Shown: positions 49,344 to 58,252 of the stretch, in pieces
How the letters are laid out: each line of letters begins with the position of its first letter
Numbering within the stretch: position 1 is the first letter of the stretch
DNA from: Beijerinckiaceae bacterium
GTDB lineage: Bacteria; Pseudomonadota; Alphaproteobacteria; Rhizobiales; Beijerinckiaceae
Length of the DNA stretch: 64,000 nt
NCBI GenBank assembly: GCA_947370975.1
Contig: CANBNG010000020.1
Location: forward strand, 17,815 to 81,814
Direction: 5' to 3'
The notes under the pieces: model-generated
What the model saw: the letters and a program-made list of their open reading frames with translations, nothing else
Databases searched by the model: none
Told to the model about the DNA's origin: nothing
Made by a program: the position numbers and the translations under genes

Positions 49344-50114
49344 CTAACCGTACATTCCCAAAGGATCATTCAAGATTGCGTTTTGATAGCCGCCGCCATT
49401 TGAATAGGCACCATTCATATTCTGATACATGTAGTATGCGGGAATGCTGTTAGCGGCACCGCCTATCGCTTTTCCCATAGCAATGTCAGAAGCCGCCTGC
49501 GCATTGCCAGCACCAATCGTGTTCGAGCTGATGTTGTTTGCAGAATTGGTGTTCGACGCCACCGTGCTATTGGCTGCATTTGCACCAAAGGTGCCTGTTT
49601 GGGCAGCGGCGTTCTGACCAAGCCCCGTGACGCCAAAAAGACGATTGTAGGCATTTGTCCGATTTGCATTTTCGTTATTAAACTGGGCCTGATAGGTGCT
49701 ATCAGCCAAGCTGCTGGCATAGGTTGCCGCGCCCTTAAGAGCGGCCCCAGAGCTTCCAAGGCCTCGCGCTGCCGCACTATTCTGGACACTCTTTAGTCCC
49801 TGCGAAAGGTTAAATTGATAGCCTGGCGTTTTTTCGAGAGTCGCTTGATCCATCGAAATTGGGCTTGCCAATCCCGGCAAAGCGCCCATCAGCATGTTAT
49901 TGGCTGTTTCGCCTGAAGCTCGGTACGGCGCAAGGTCGGCGCGGGTCTGGGCATACTGATCTTTCTGGATCTGCGCGTTCTGGTCCGCAATCTCTTTTTG
50001 CGTTGCATTCGCAGATGCCGCAGCTGAAGCCTGAGCATCAGCTGCATTGCTTGATGCCATCATGGATGCGCCTGCACCAACGACGGCAGAACCGATAATT
50101 GCAACGGCAACCAT
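49344..50114 (-). CDS. Phage DNA-transfer protein, gp7-like
   Basis: A 256-residue protein with an N-terminal hydrophobic, glycine-rich helix (MVAVAIIGSAVVGAGASMMA), followed by Ala/Asn/Gln-rich repeats. This is the usual form of small ejection proteins (gp7 of P22) of short-tailed phages. ATG 50114. First of the three ejection-type genes. Confidence 0.65.
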   Translation of the reverse strand: MVAVAIIGSAVVGAGASMMASSNAADAQASAAASANATQKEIADQNAQIQKDQYAQTRADLAPYRASGETANNMLMGALPGLASPISMDQATLEKTPGYQFNLSQGLKSVQNSAAARGLGSSGAALKGAATYASSLADSTYQAQFNNENANRTNAYNRLFGVTGLGQNAAAQTGTFGANAANSTVASNTNSANNISSNTIGAGNAQAASDIAMGKAIGGAANSIPAYYMYQNMNGAYSNGGGYQNAILNDPLGMYG

Positions 50115-50573
50115 TTAAGCCTCCAAAATCATCGAATAGTAGGTTTCAACTTCGCGGAACCCCATCGCAAGAAACAATCTCGACGCGTCTGGCATGTGCG
50201 TTTTATGCCCAACAAACCACCGATTGACGCCCCGACGAAGCGCCTCGCGTTTGACACACTTGAAAAGATGCATCCCGCCGCTTTTTCCACGATGGCTAGG
50301 GTGGACGTAAAAAATATCCATCGTAAGGGTGAGACATGTGCGGTAATGCAAACCCGGCGCGATGAAGCCAATGAAGTAGCCAATCAGCGTGCCATTTTCG
50401 CGAAGGGTTACAAACAGCACCTCTCCGCGAGCTTCGCGAGCAAGATAGAGATCAAACTGAGGGTCTAGCGGAACGCTGTCTTTATCAAGCGCAAGCTCCT
50501 CATAGTGGACCGGCAAGATCGGCTTCAATTCCTGAAGGCGTTCGCTGAAGCTTTCAATTTGAGCAGTGACCAT
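50115..50573 (-). CDS. Phage GNAT-like N-acetyltransferase
   Basis: A 152-residue GNAT-fold protein: the N-terminal helix, then VLFVTLRENGTLIGYFIGFI, a beta-alpha-beta with DIFYVHPSHRGKSGGMHLFK (acetyl-CoA loop, R/Q-x-x-G/A like: HRGKSGG) and DASRLFLAMGFREV near the C-terminus. It starts two bases after the dioxygenase gene and ends one base before the ejection gene. It may modify a virion or host protein. Confidence 0.82.
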   Translation of the reverse strand: MVTAQIESFSERLQELKPILPVHYEELALDKDSVPLDPQFDLYLAREARGEVLFVTLRENGTLIGYFIGFIAPGLHYRTCLTLTMDIFYVHPSHRGKSGGMHLFKCVKREALRRGVNRWFVGHKTHMPDASRLFLAMGFREVETYYSMILEA

Positions 50574-50575
50574 GT

Positions 50576-51124
50576 TCAGCCGTTCCTGATATCGACGATC
50601 ATCACGATTCGGTCGTCTGCCGAATTATTTACGACCGAATGCTCAACTGAATTGTCGATCATCCAAACGTCTCCAGTGCGAAAATTTGACGTCTCGTCAC
50701 CAATATGGAAAAGCGCCCCCGGAAAGCTTTGCAAAGCAACCTGATACCGGCTGTAAAACGCTGCTGGGGCTCCGCCATCGACGTGAGGCGTTATGGTCTT
50801 TCCCGGCGGCAGCTTCGTAATTATGACCCGACCCAGTTGAGTGCCTTCGACGCGGCGCATAAGGTCAAAGATGATCGGGCGGGCTTGCGGGAGTTTGTTC
50901 CACGCAGGATAGGGAACTGTTTCTCGGTCATTTGCGACAGTGTGCGCCTGCCCATCCTTCGGCAGCTCATTGAACCAAAGCCAGATGTCAGAAACGCTCG
51001 CGTGAGCCGTGCCTGGGTGCATGGTTCGAAGCGGGTTCTGATTCCAAAGCTCGGGATTACGCGCAAGGGCGTGCATTAACGGGCCTACGTCGAGACCCGC
51101 CGCAAGTTGCTGGAAGTATTTCAT
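50576..51124 (-). CDS. Phage aspartyl/asparaginyl beta-hydroxylase-like dioxygenase
   Basis: A 182-residue Fe(II)/2-oxoglutarate enzyme of the AspH type. His114, Asp116 (TPHVDGG) and His162 (VEHSVVN) form the iron site, Arg172 (DDRIVMIVD) the 2-oxoglutarate site. It probably hydroxylates Asp/Asn or another residue in a structural protein. Placed between the closure proteins and the GNAT gene. Confidence 0.85.
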   Translation of the reverse strand: MKYFQQLAAGLDVGPLMHALARNPELWNQNPLRTMHPGTAHASVSDIWLWFNELPKDGQAHTVANDRETVPYPAWNKLPQARPIIFDLMRRVEGTQLGRVIITKLPPGKTITPHVDGGAPAAFYSRYQVALQSFPGALFHIGDETSNFRTGDVWMIDNSVEHSVVNNSADDRIVMIVDIRNG

Positions 51125-51127
51125 GGG

Positions 51128-51454
51128 CTAATCCGGAAGGAAATTGACTGTCGGGGCAACCGTGTAACTGACCGTAAGGGCGTCGCCCTGCGTTAGCGGA
51201 AAGAAGCCGCTGGTCATGCCGGTTGCGATAGTGATGCGCCCTCGGGTGAGTGAGACGCTAGAAACCGTTCCACCCCGGACATGAAGAAATCCACTCGCAG
51301 TCGCCGTGAAACTCCAAGGCGATCCGGTTGGGGATGCAGATTTAATTGCCTTGGATGAAGCAGAAAGGCCAATAAAGAATTTTAGCCATTCCGTAGTGAT
51401 CTGGCCCGTCGAAGGGTTAACTATTGGAGCATTGGTCGAGGGGATTTCAGCCAT
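51128..51454 (-). CDS. Small phage structural protein (hypothetical)
   Basis: A 108-residue beta-rich protein with no motif I recognise. The N-terminus MAEIPSTNAPIVNPSTGQIT is typical of short phage tail accessories. ATG 51454 overlaps the gp10-like stop as TGATG, implying translational coupling. Confidence 0.6.
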   Translation of the reverse strand: MAEIPSTNAPIVNPSTGQITTEWLKFFIGLSASSKAIKSASPTGSPWSFTATASGFLHVRGGTVSSVSLTRGRITIATGMTSGFFPLTQGDALTVSYTVAPTVNFLPD

Positions 51455-52902
51455 CAGCTTGCATGGGGTCTTGTGTCAATGAACGCTCCGTTCAAAGCAG
51501 TTTTAACCGGCACCGACCAGCTCAGCTCAAAAACCCGGTCCCGAGCCATGCCGAGCCGCGACCAAGAAGTGACGGTGTTATATTCGCCAGTACCGCCTAG
51601 CGTTTGGAGAACTGGGTTTCCCCAAGACGCACCTCGAGTGTCCGACCACCGAAGAGAGATATAGGCATCGACCAGGGAGCCCTTCAAAGTTCCGACCTGC
51701 ATATCAGCCGCAAACTCACGATAAGTGACGCGGGCTCCATCACGGATGAGGTGCGGGAATGTTCGAACCCTCACGATTGCGTCGCCATCGTCCGTGAAGG
51801 TTTCAGGGTCCAAGGCATAGAGCTTGCCGTTTTGCCAGTCGCCTATGACGTTCTGCCCATAAGCTGCCGCGCAACAATTACCCCGATGCCGATTAAGAAT
51901 GCCATTAGCATCGGTGTATGCGAGCTGGTGCCATTGTTCAGTGGCCACCTCATAAGCCCATGTCACATTCTGCGTTGGAAAGGTAAGGACGTAAAAAGCA
52001 TGGCCATGGACTTGATATGAATACCCGATGGCATCGGATTTTGTCGGATAGGATTGAATTTCAGCCTCGATAGCGTGCGTAGAAATCCTTTTCACGCCAT
52101 ACCCTTCAGACTTCACAACAATGCCGAAGCCTTCTTTGTCTTGCGACAGGAAAAAGATGAACCGGTCGAGCTTCGCAAGGGAATTAGCCGCGATGCACCC
52201 ATGGTCGATAAACGTCCCAGGCACTCGCTGAAACGTGAAATCTGCGGCCCCGCTATTGTACCAGATCTCGCAAGTCTTCAGGCCGACAAGCCACACCTCG
52301 TTATGAGCTGTGATGACCCCTTGGATATTATCCGAGAATCCTGTCTTTGCTGCGATATCAAGGGCGTCAAATGCAGTGCCGCCGGTCAGCATTGCTGCCG
52401 TTACATTCGAGAGTGAAATGTAAAACTGATTGGTGCCCGGTCGGTTCAAGATGAAATATGTGTCCATCACTTCGACGCGTGTTCCGCCATAGAAGTTCGT
52501 CGAACTAACAGCGCCAAACGTACCTGTGGTCAGGTCTACACACCAGCCTGCACTGGACCCATCCACGAGCAGGAGGACGATTCCGTTGTCCGACATCGAA
52601 ACCTGTGACGTCCGATCTGCAATCGTCCCAAGAGTGGTGAAGGTCCAATCAGAGTCGATCTTGTAAAGCTTGTCTTCGGTTACGCCATAAAGCGTCCCAT
52701 TAGATGCTGTATAAAGACCGCGCGCTTTTCCAATGTTCGGGGCAGTTGCCAGACGTCTCAATCCCGGCGTGGGGTACAGCGTCGTGGGCGTCGGCATTTG
52801 GCTTTCTGGCGGGTTGATCTCCGGGTACAGGTTCACGCACCGTTGCGCAGACGCGATCACCGACCGCCCTTGGTATGCACCGCCAAGAAGAGGAACGCGC
52901 AT
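51454..52902 (-). CDS. Packaged-DNA stabilization protein, P22 gp10-like
   Basis: A 482-residue tail-hub component. Its N-terminus (VPLLGGAYQGRSVIASAQRC, VNLYPEINPP) and the beta-propeller-like body (GLYTASNGTLYGVTEDKLYK) match the Phage_stabilise family. It plugs the portal together with gp4 and gp26. ATG 52902 overlaps the gp4-like gene's stop (TAATG). Confidence 0.85.
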   Translation of the reverse strand: MRVPLLGGAYQGRSVIASAQRCVNLYPEINPPESQMPTPTTLYPTPGLRRLATAPNIGKARGLYTASNGTLYGVTEDKLYKIDSDWTFTTLGTIADRTSQVSMSDNGIVLLLVDGSSAGWCVDLTTGTFGAVSSTNFYGGTRVEVMDTYFILNRPGTNQFYISLSNVTAAMLTGGTAFDALDIAAKTGFSDNIQGVITAHNEVWLVGLKTCEIWYNSGAADFTFQRVPGTFIDHGCIAANSLAKLDRFIFFLSQDKEGFGIVVKSEGYGVKRISTHAIEAEIQSYPTKSDAIGYSYQVHGHAFYVLTFPTQNVTWAYEVATEQWHQLAYTDANGILNRHRGNCCAAAYGQNVIGDWQNGKLYALDPETFTDDGDAIVRVRTFPHLIRDGARVTYREFAADMQVGTLKGSLVDAYISLRWSDTRGASWGNPVLQTLGGTGEYNTVTSWSRLGMARDRVFELSWSVPVKTALNGAFIDTRPHAS

Positions 52903-53627
52903 TAGCGAAGTGCCCCCGAATAGATGTTAAAACGATTATTTGACGGGATCTCGAATGGCATCGACATCAGTGGGATTTGTGCATTCGCCGTCTTCACCGT
53001 GTCCAAGGCATTTTTAGCCAGTGCGACCAGCGCCGGGTCTGGAGGGAGCTGATACATAGGCCGAAGACGCACAGCGAGATTGTAATGAATGGCGTCGAAA
53101 TATTCGGGTGGTAATGCCAGCTGCGTCGTAAGATTCGAGAACTTCGGAAGGGTCTCATAGACCGAAACATGAAGCTCATAGAGATTTGTCGGAACAGGCC
53201 AAAAATACAAGACGCCAAGCGGATAGGCCGCATCATAGAACACCCCCAGCGGGAAGGACTGAATGTTCTTGGTGGCTATCTTGTTGTAATCCTCTCGCGA
53301 GGGGATCACTGTCAAAGGGTAATCAACGACATTCCCGGTCGTGATCTGTCTGGCAAATGCGCTATTGATCGCTGCTGGGCGGCTGGTGCTGAAGTCGCCA
53401 CCCGGTCCAATCGTATAGCTGACAGCGCCCGTCGACTGCTTGGCGACATCGATCAGGTGATAGACCATATACCGCTTGCGCTGCCACTGGCCGATCATCC
53501 CATTGAGGAGCAGAAAAGCGTCATTAATGTCTTCCGCCAGTGGCGTCTGTCCAACGCCCAAAACTCCGGCTTCCTTAAGCGAGAGATTGATGATGTCATT
53601 TGCGGAAATTGTATCGCCGACAGCCAT
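52902..53627 (-). CDS. Packaged-DNA stabilization protein, P22 gp4-like
   Basis: A 241-residue head-completion protein. ISANDIINLSLKEAGVLG and ALAEDINDAFLLLNGMIGQW with a C-terminal helical pair match the P22_Tail-4 family. It would bind the portal ring after DNA packaging. ATG 53627. Confidence 0.82.
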   Translation of the reverse strand: MAVGDTISANDIINLSLKEAGVLGVGQTPLAEDINDAFLLLNGMIGQWQRKRYMVYHLIDVAKQSTGAVSYTIGPGGDFSTSRPAAINSAFARQITTGNVVDYPLTVIPSREDYNKIATKNIQSFPLGVFYDAAYPLGVLYFWPVPTNLYELHVSVYETLPKFSNLTTQLALPPEYFDAIHYNLAVRLRPMYQLPPDPALVALAKNALDTVKTANAQIPLMSMPFEIPSNNRFNIYSGALR

Positions 53628-53633
53628 TCGCTT

Positions 53634-53756
53634 TTACCTATTCTTGGGAGGACGCCCGCGTCGTTTCAGCTCAACACCCGGCTCGGATGGCTCCTCGTCG
53701 GCCCCGTAAATCAAATATGGATCACCCTGCGCTGGGCTGATCCATTTCGGGTACAT
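53634..53756 (-). CDS. Small Pro/Arg-tailed phage protein (40 residues)
   Basis: Starting at ATG 53756 the frame reads MYPKWISPAQGDPYLIYGAD, then a Glu/Pro stretch and KRRGRPPKNR. Such short YPKW...RRGRPPK proteins occur beside head genes of related phages. It overlaps the next gene by 35 bases. Weak ribosome site, so moderate confidence. Confidence 0.45.
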   Translation of the reverse strand: MYPKWISPAQGDPYLIYGADEEPSEPGVELKRRGRPPKNR

Positions 53757-53937
53757 CTGAATTGTCTGATCGAAGTGCCACCTGTGGGGCCTTCGGCGGC
53801 GCATTAACGCCAGCCTCCGCCTCAGCCAGGGTTGCAAACCAAAGGCCATCAAGCGCGGCCTCTGCCTCGTCGTCATCGACGATGATTGCCCCGCCTGACG
53901 GGGAATACTTCCATTTTGGAAACTCAAGGAAATCCAT
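53722..53937 (-). CDS. Small phage protein (71 residues)
   Basis: ATG 53937 directly follows the upstream stop (TAAATG) and has GGAGGAA four bases before it. The product MDFLEFPKWKYSPSGGAIIV is followed by DDDEAEAALDGLWFATLAEA and is typical of short head-associated phage proteins of unknown role. Confidence 0.7.
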   Translation of the reverse strand: MDFLEFPKWKYSPSGGAIIVDDDEAEAALDGLWFATLAEAEAGVNAPPKAPQVALRSDNSDVPEMDQPSAG

Positions 53938-54531
53938 TTATTCCTCCGTCCAAAGCAGATCAATGTCGAGAGTTGTCGTCGCGGAAAGCGATGCCCCGTT
54001 CATGTTGAGGACCAGATAATCGCTCGCCCCGCGCAGGATGATCGCTTTGTCGTTCTGCCAGGAATACTGAAGGGCAAGACGATCTAGATTAGCCGCATTG
54101 GCGGCAACGAGGCGGCCAACATGCATGGTGCCGACCGAAGTGCCAAGGCTCGAAGCATTCGCCGTGTAATAGCGCACGGTGGCCGCTGAGGAGCCATCTA
54201 GCGTGTCGTGGGCAGTCGGCGTGACCGCAGTGGATGTCCCGGCAGTATTAGCAGAGCTTCGACGGATCAATAGGAGCGGATATGCCGCTGTGGTCCCCGA
54301 ATTGCCGTTGATGATGATGGACTTGATACGCACGACTTTGCCAACAGCGCCCTGAATGGTCAGGATATCCGTCGGAGCCGTGCCAAGGGTAAAACCGCTT
54401 ACGCCAGCGCCGAACGTCGCGCGCTCAGGCTCGTTATCTGCTGACTGGACATAAGGACCGCCATTAGGAAAGCCATTTCCCTTAACATCAAGGACGCGAA
54501 ACCCATCGCGTTCAGTCGTGATCGCTGACAT
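53938..54531 (-). CDS. Phage head-associated protein (decoration-like)
   Basis: A 197-residue Ser/Thr/Ala-rich, beta-predominant protein directly downstream of the coat gene. Its composition and place suggest a decoration or head-fibre protein. No motif is recognised. Confidence 0.6.
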   Translation of the reverse strand: MSAITTERDGFRVLDVKGNGFPNGGPYVQSADNEPERATFGAGVSGFTLGTAPTDILTIQGAVGKVVRIKSIIINGNSGTTAAYPLLLIRRSSANTAGTSTAVTPTAHDTLDGSSAATVRYYTANASSLGTSVGTMHVGRLVAANAANLDRLALQYSWQNDKAIILRGASDYLVLNMNGASLSATTTLDIDLLWTEE

Positions 54532-54545
54532 ATTTTACCCTCAAA

Positions 54546-54579
54546 ATGAAAGAGGCCGGGACTGTTAAGCCCCGGCCTC
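54546..54579 (-). terminator. Terminator after the coat gene
   Basis: GAGGCCGGG and CCCGGCCTC (54552-54560, 54571-54579) form a 9-bp stem, followed on the minus strand by TTTCATTTTG. It lies between the coat gene and the decoration-like gene. Confidence 0.8.
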
Positions 54580-54591
54580 GGTTAATGCTGA

Positions 54592-55785
54592 TTAGGCGGT
54601 CACGCGGCAGGCAAGCTGCGGGCGGATCGTCTTGTAGCCGTACAGGAGATCAAGGCGGCAAGGGAACTTGTCGTTATTGATGTCGTACTGGCGAACGATA
54701 CGCATCGAAACGCCATCCATGACTTCGCGGCGAGCGAAATCCACACCCTGCGGCATGATCAGATCGGCGGTCGCGAAGGTAAACGCATCCTTGTGGAATG
54801 CGAGGTTCTGGAGGTAGCTGGTAGAAGCCGAGCCCGACAGAACCGTGATGGCCGCCGAGTTAGCCGGAGCAGCAGCCACGTTCTGACCACCACCAGAAGT
54901 CACGATGGCCGGGGAAATCGGCAAGGTGACGGTCGTGGTCGTCGCGGTCGTATCAGCCGTGACAACGAAGGTCTGGAGACGAGAGGTTGCAACCTTGGTT
55001 TCAGGGTGAACCTCAAAGACGCCAGCAATCGTGAACACAGTCCCCTTCTTGAAGGTATTCGTGTTCGCAGATCCGCCGACCAGAAGGTTAGAGCCAGTCT
55101 GACCCGCACCCGAGACGGAAAGACCCGTCACGGTGTCGCCATTGGTGTGGGTCGGAACCATGGTGTTCATGAACCAATCGAAACCGATGGTCGAACCCAT
55201 GACGCCTTCGCGATACTGCTTCGAGATCGACTTCGGGTCGTTGAAGAGGCCCTTAAGGGCATCGACAATAGTAACCTGAGAAAGCGGGTCGAGAAGCAGC
55301 GAGCGCTGGTTCTGCGGGGCAAGCGAGTTGTCCAGGCGCGCCTTAGCCTGCAAATAGGTGAGAAGGGCGTTCGGGGTCGTACCGGGCGTTCCGACCACCT
55401 GATACACGTCCTTGAACATGCTCAGAGCGTCGGCTTCGACGTTCGCCGCCAGAACCGCCATGGCGGGTTCAAGAATGCGATACGAGAAGTCATCCAAACT
55501 CATCGTCAGATCGACCGACGTAAAGTTCAGATCCACACCCTTCTGGGTCGAGACCGTCAGCGACGTGTTGCTTTCAGTCGTGTCCTGGGCGGAGAGGGTA
55601 GCACCAGTGCGAACCGTATACTGGTTCGGCAGACGGATATTCAGCGTGGTGCCGATTTTCGCGCCTTCCTGAGAGAAGCGGTCGTCATAGGCACGATTGA
55701 TGTTGCCGATGAAGTTCAGCTTCTGATGCAGAATGCGCAGAGCTTCACGGGTGATCATCGTCGGAGTAAGGATCGAGTTTGCCAT
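54592..55785 (-). CDS. Major capsid (coat) protein, P22 gp5 family
   Basis: A 397-residue coat protein. MITREALRILHQKLNFIGNI, FSQEGAKIGTTLNIRLPNQY and LSMDDFSYRILEPAMAVLA-like segments match the P22CoatProtein family; the I-domain insertion is represented by the central beta region. ATG 55785 has GAGGTAAT upstream. Flanked by terminator-like hairpins on both sides, so its level may be set separately. Confidence 0.9.
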   Translation of the reverse strand: MANSILTPTMITREALRILHQKLNFIGNINRAYDDRFSQEGAKIGTTLNIRLPNQYTVRTGATLSAQDTTESNTSLTVSTQKGVDLNFTSVDLTMSLDDFSYRILEPAMAVLAANVEADALSMFKDVYQVVGTPGTTPNALLTYLQAKARLDNSLAPQNQRSLLLDPLSQVTIVDALKGLFNDPKSISKQYREGVMGSTIGFDWFMNTMVPTHTNGDTVTGLSVSGAGQTGSNLLVGGSANTNTFKKGTVFTIAGVFEVHPETKVATSRLQTFVVTADTTATTTTVTLPISPAIVTSGGGQNVAAAPANSAAITVLSGSASTSYLQNLAFHKDAFTFATADLIMPQGVDFARREVMDGVSMRIVRQYDINNDKFPCRLDLLYGYKTIRPQLACRVTA

Positions 55786-55798
55786 TTTTATTACCTCA

Positions 55799-55828
55799 AT
55801 AAAAAAGGCCGCTAAAAAAGCGACCTTA
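55799..55828 (-). terminator. Hairpin between scaffold and coat genes
   Basis: AAGG-C-CGCT and AGCG-A-CCTT (55805-55827) form an imperfect stem of eight pairs, with a T-run on the minus strand. It may be a weak terminator or a processing site. Confidence 0.45.
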
Positions 55829-55881
55829 TACCTTGCCCAAGGGCATCATTTAGATTGAGGCAAACCCAATGGGCCAAGGGT

Positions 55882-56619
55882 TTACCGTTCAACACTTTTG
55901 TTCCTTCGTTTCAGCCACTCGTTGATGTCGAGATCATCCGTGAGGCTGTCATTGGAACGAGAGTTTCCAACCGGCTTGACCGGTGGCGGTGCTTTGCTGA
56001 CCGGCTTTTCGGGGGGCTTCGCGACCGTCACTGCCAGTTTCGTGAGTTCAATCACGCGGCGTTTCGGGGGAAGATTGAAGATCCGGTCGGCCTCTTCAGG
56101 ATCTGACGCAAGGCGATACAGAACTTGATGTGCGGAACCTGTCTCAAGCATGTCCTCGATGACTTCGGGCGAGAAACCGTCAATCAAACGGAGGTCACTA
56201 AGCTTCTCTGAGAAGTCGGGGTAAGCTTTAACCCCTTCATCGTAGGTTCTGTCGCAAGCCCTATCGAACTCCTTGCGGCGGACGATTTCGTCTGCTTTCG
56301 CAAGAGCAATCGCTTCGATATCGGGGTTTAGACCTTCAACCGGAGCAGCTCGCGTCCGCAGAAGCTCGACCTCTCGTTCAAGAGCCGATTTTTGAGCCGT
56401 CAGCTTGTCGATGCGTTTGCGAAAGGGATCACGTGCAGCGCGTTCACGTTCACGTTCTGCCTTAGCTTCCGCATCATCCTCGGGCGTCGTTTCGGTCTTT
56501 TCTGAGCCGCCAGCTTCTGCTGCATTTCCTTCCGTAGCCGTTTCGGAAAGGGTGGTGTCGGCCTGAGCAACAGGTTCGCCATCCGGCACGCCCTGAAGAG
56601 CGTCGGTGTCATTAGCCAT
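55882..56619 (-). CDS. Phage scaffold protein
   Basis: A 245-residue, strongly acidic and helical protein with an N-terminal Asp/Glu/Thr-rich arm, central AERERERAARDPFRKRIDKL coiled coil, and a basic C-terminal tail (DINEWLKRRNKSVER) like the coat-binding helix of P22 scaffold. Directly upstream of the coat gene. Confidence 0.82.
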   Translation of the reverse strand: MANDTDALQGVPDGEPVAQADTTLSETATEGNAAEAGGSEKTETTPEDDAEAKAERERERAARDPFRKRIDKLTAQKSALEREVELLRTRAAPVEGLNPDIEAIALAKADEIVRRKEFDRACDRTYDEGVKAYPDFSEKLSDLRLIDGFSPEVIEDMLETGSAHQVLYRLASDPEEADRIFNLPPKRRVIELTKLAVTVAKPPEKPVSKAPPPVKPVGNSRSNDSLTDDLDINEWLKRRNKSVER

Positions 56620-56706
56620 TATTTTGGTTCCCGTGAGGGTGCATGGTGTACGCCACCAAGAAACGCCGCAGCTTAGGCCCGGCGGGGGCCGTCCCTTTCG
56701 GGATTA

Positions 56707-57975
56707 CTAAAGAAGGCAGAGAAGTGCGGATTCGTCTCGCCGCCGCCTCTCAAGCTTCATAATTCTCTGGGCAATTATGTCCCGCTCGCGTTCTGCAAAG
56801 CGTTGAGCGATTATCGCCTGTTGCTGACCTTCCAGCGCCAACCGAAACCGCTCGACCCGCTGTTCCACCTGACGATGGTTATTCCGTTTAATGCTCGACC
56901 GAACTGCAAGCCCTTGCTTTTCAAGCGCAGGCAATTCAGCAATCACCTCAGAAACTACTTCTTCGAGCTCGTCGCGCTCGTCGTCTCGCGTTGGCCGTTT
57001 GCCAAGTCGCGAAAGCCACCGCGCAAAGTCAGGTGAGATATAGCCGCCCGAAGTGTCATCAGAGGCGATCTGATCTGCATGAACATTTGCAGAAAGACTG
57101 TCAGGCCGCTCCGATGCAACAAGCGAAAGGCTCGCGTCACCAACAATTTCAATGGCTGAAACAAGGACGTCTTTTGCTTCTGTTGCGCCAAGAACTGCGC
57201 TGCCCGTAAGGCCAGCCGTGAATGATACAGTATCCCCGGCTTCGGTTGCCGAAAGGGTGGTTAGCGCAGCTCCAAGAACTGACGCACTCGCGATGTCTTT
57301 TGCTTCGACACCCTGAAGGATCGCCCCGGAAATCGGGACGGTGACGTTAAAGGCCGTGGTATCCTGGTCCTCAGCCGCAGCCAGAGAAGCCGACCATGTT
57401 GAAACCAGAAGTGCGGTAGAAGTGTCGCTTGCTTCGGTTGCGCCTAGCGAAGCATCTGTATTAAGTCCTGCGGCAAATGCCGCTGCGTCAACAGCCTCAG
57501 CAGTAGCAAGAGACAGCTGAGTGATGGCCACCACAACTGCCGAAGTGGTGTCTGCAAATTCCGTTACAGTTAGTGATGCAGCGATAGTGGCGGAAACGTT
57601 TGCTGCGAGTACGTCAGGAGCCTCGGTCGCAGAAAGTGCGCTATTTGTGGTAGCTGAGATACTTAGGGAGACTGTATCTTGTGCCTCCGCTGCGATCAGC
57701 GTGATGTTTGATACCAGAGCAGCCAAGAAGGCTGCTGTGTCCTTGCCTTCAGTTGCGGCCAATGCCGCGTTAGAAATTAACGACGCCGAGAGAGAGACTG
57801 TATCTGGTGCTTCAGTTGCGCTGAGTGACCCGACGCTTGAAACTGAAACGGCAGCAGAAACCGCGTCTTGCAATTCAGTTGCCGCAAGGGCGATGGATAC
57901 CGAGCTTGGAAACTCACCGGAAATCGGAGAGCTTGCAATTGGCGAACCTGCAATGCTGCCGTTGAAGCTCGCCAC
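56707..57975 (-). CDS. Phage protein with thirteen ATEAxDT repeats
   Basis: The 422 residues contain about thirteen tandem units of 20-22 residues, residues about 29-306, with consensus (A/S)L-x-ATEA-x-DT-x-S/A and a hydrophobic end (for example ALAATEGKDTAAFLAALVSN). The C-terminal 110 residues are a charged helical part (RRDDERDELEEVVSEVIAEL and further). GTG 57975 is the start. It is likely a structural or tail-associated protein; the repeat suggests a rod or beta-solenoid. Function unknown. Confidence 0.75.
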   Translation of the reverse strand: MASFNGSIAGSPIASSPISGEFPSSVSIALAATELQDAVSAAVSVSSVGSLSATEAPDTVSLSASLISNAALAATEGKDTAAFLAALVSNITLIAAEAQDTVSLSISATTNSALSATEAPDVLAANVSATIAASLTVTEFADTTSAVVVAITQLSLATAEAVDAAAFAAGLNTDASLGATEASDTSTALLVSTWSASLAAAEDQDTTAFNVTVPISGAILQGVEAKDIASASVLGAALTTLSATEAGDTVSFTAGLTGSAVLGATEAKDVLVSAIEIVGDASLSLVASERPDSLSANVHADQIASDDTSGGYISPDFARWLSRLGKRPTRDDERDELEEVVSEVIAELPALEKQGLAVRSSIKRNNHRQVEQRVERFRLALEGQQQAIIAQRFAERERDIIAQRIMKLERRRRDESALLCLL

Positions 57976-57985
57976 TTAGCTCACC

Positions 57986-58252
57986 CTATGTCTTGACGAT
58001 ATTAATCAGGCGGCTATTCGGCTCTAGCGCAATGAACTCATGCGACTGGAATGGTTGCCAGTCGATCAGATCGCCCGCCGAAAACGTCTTGTCCCAGCTA
58101 CCCCCATGCGCGCGGAATGAACCTCTAGCGACAATGGAAATATGGACATCGGTCAGGCCATGCGTGTGCATGGGCAACGTGTCGCCAACGGCTTCAAAGT
58201 CGTAAATAGTTCCATTCACTGTGCCGAGCGTAAATGGTTTTTCATTTCGCAT
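57986..58252 (-). CDS. Small phage cupin-like protein
   Basis: An 88-residue single-domain cupin-like barrel: PMHTHGLTDVHISIVARG is motif 1-like with two histidines (and HGLTDVHIS), followed by FSAGDLIDWQPFQSHEF as motif 2. A metal-binding role is possible. ATG 58252 overlaps the next stop as TAATG. Confidence 0.7.
   Translation of the reverse strand: MRNEKPFTLGTVNGTIYDFEAVGDTLPMHTHGLTDVHISIVARGSFRAHGGSWDKTFSAGDLIDWQPFQSHEFIALEPNSRLINIVKT

Noticed and set aside
54793..55815. A 340-residue plus-strand frame over the coat gene
   Set aside because: Antisense to the P22-type coat protein, and Arg-rich as expected for a shadow of a well-biased gene.
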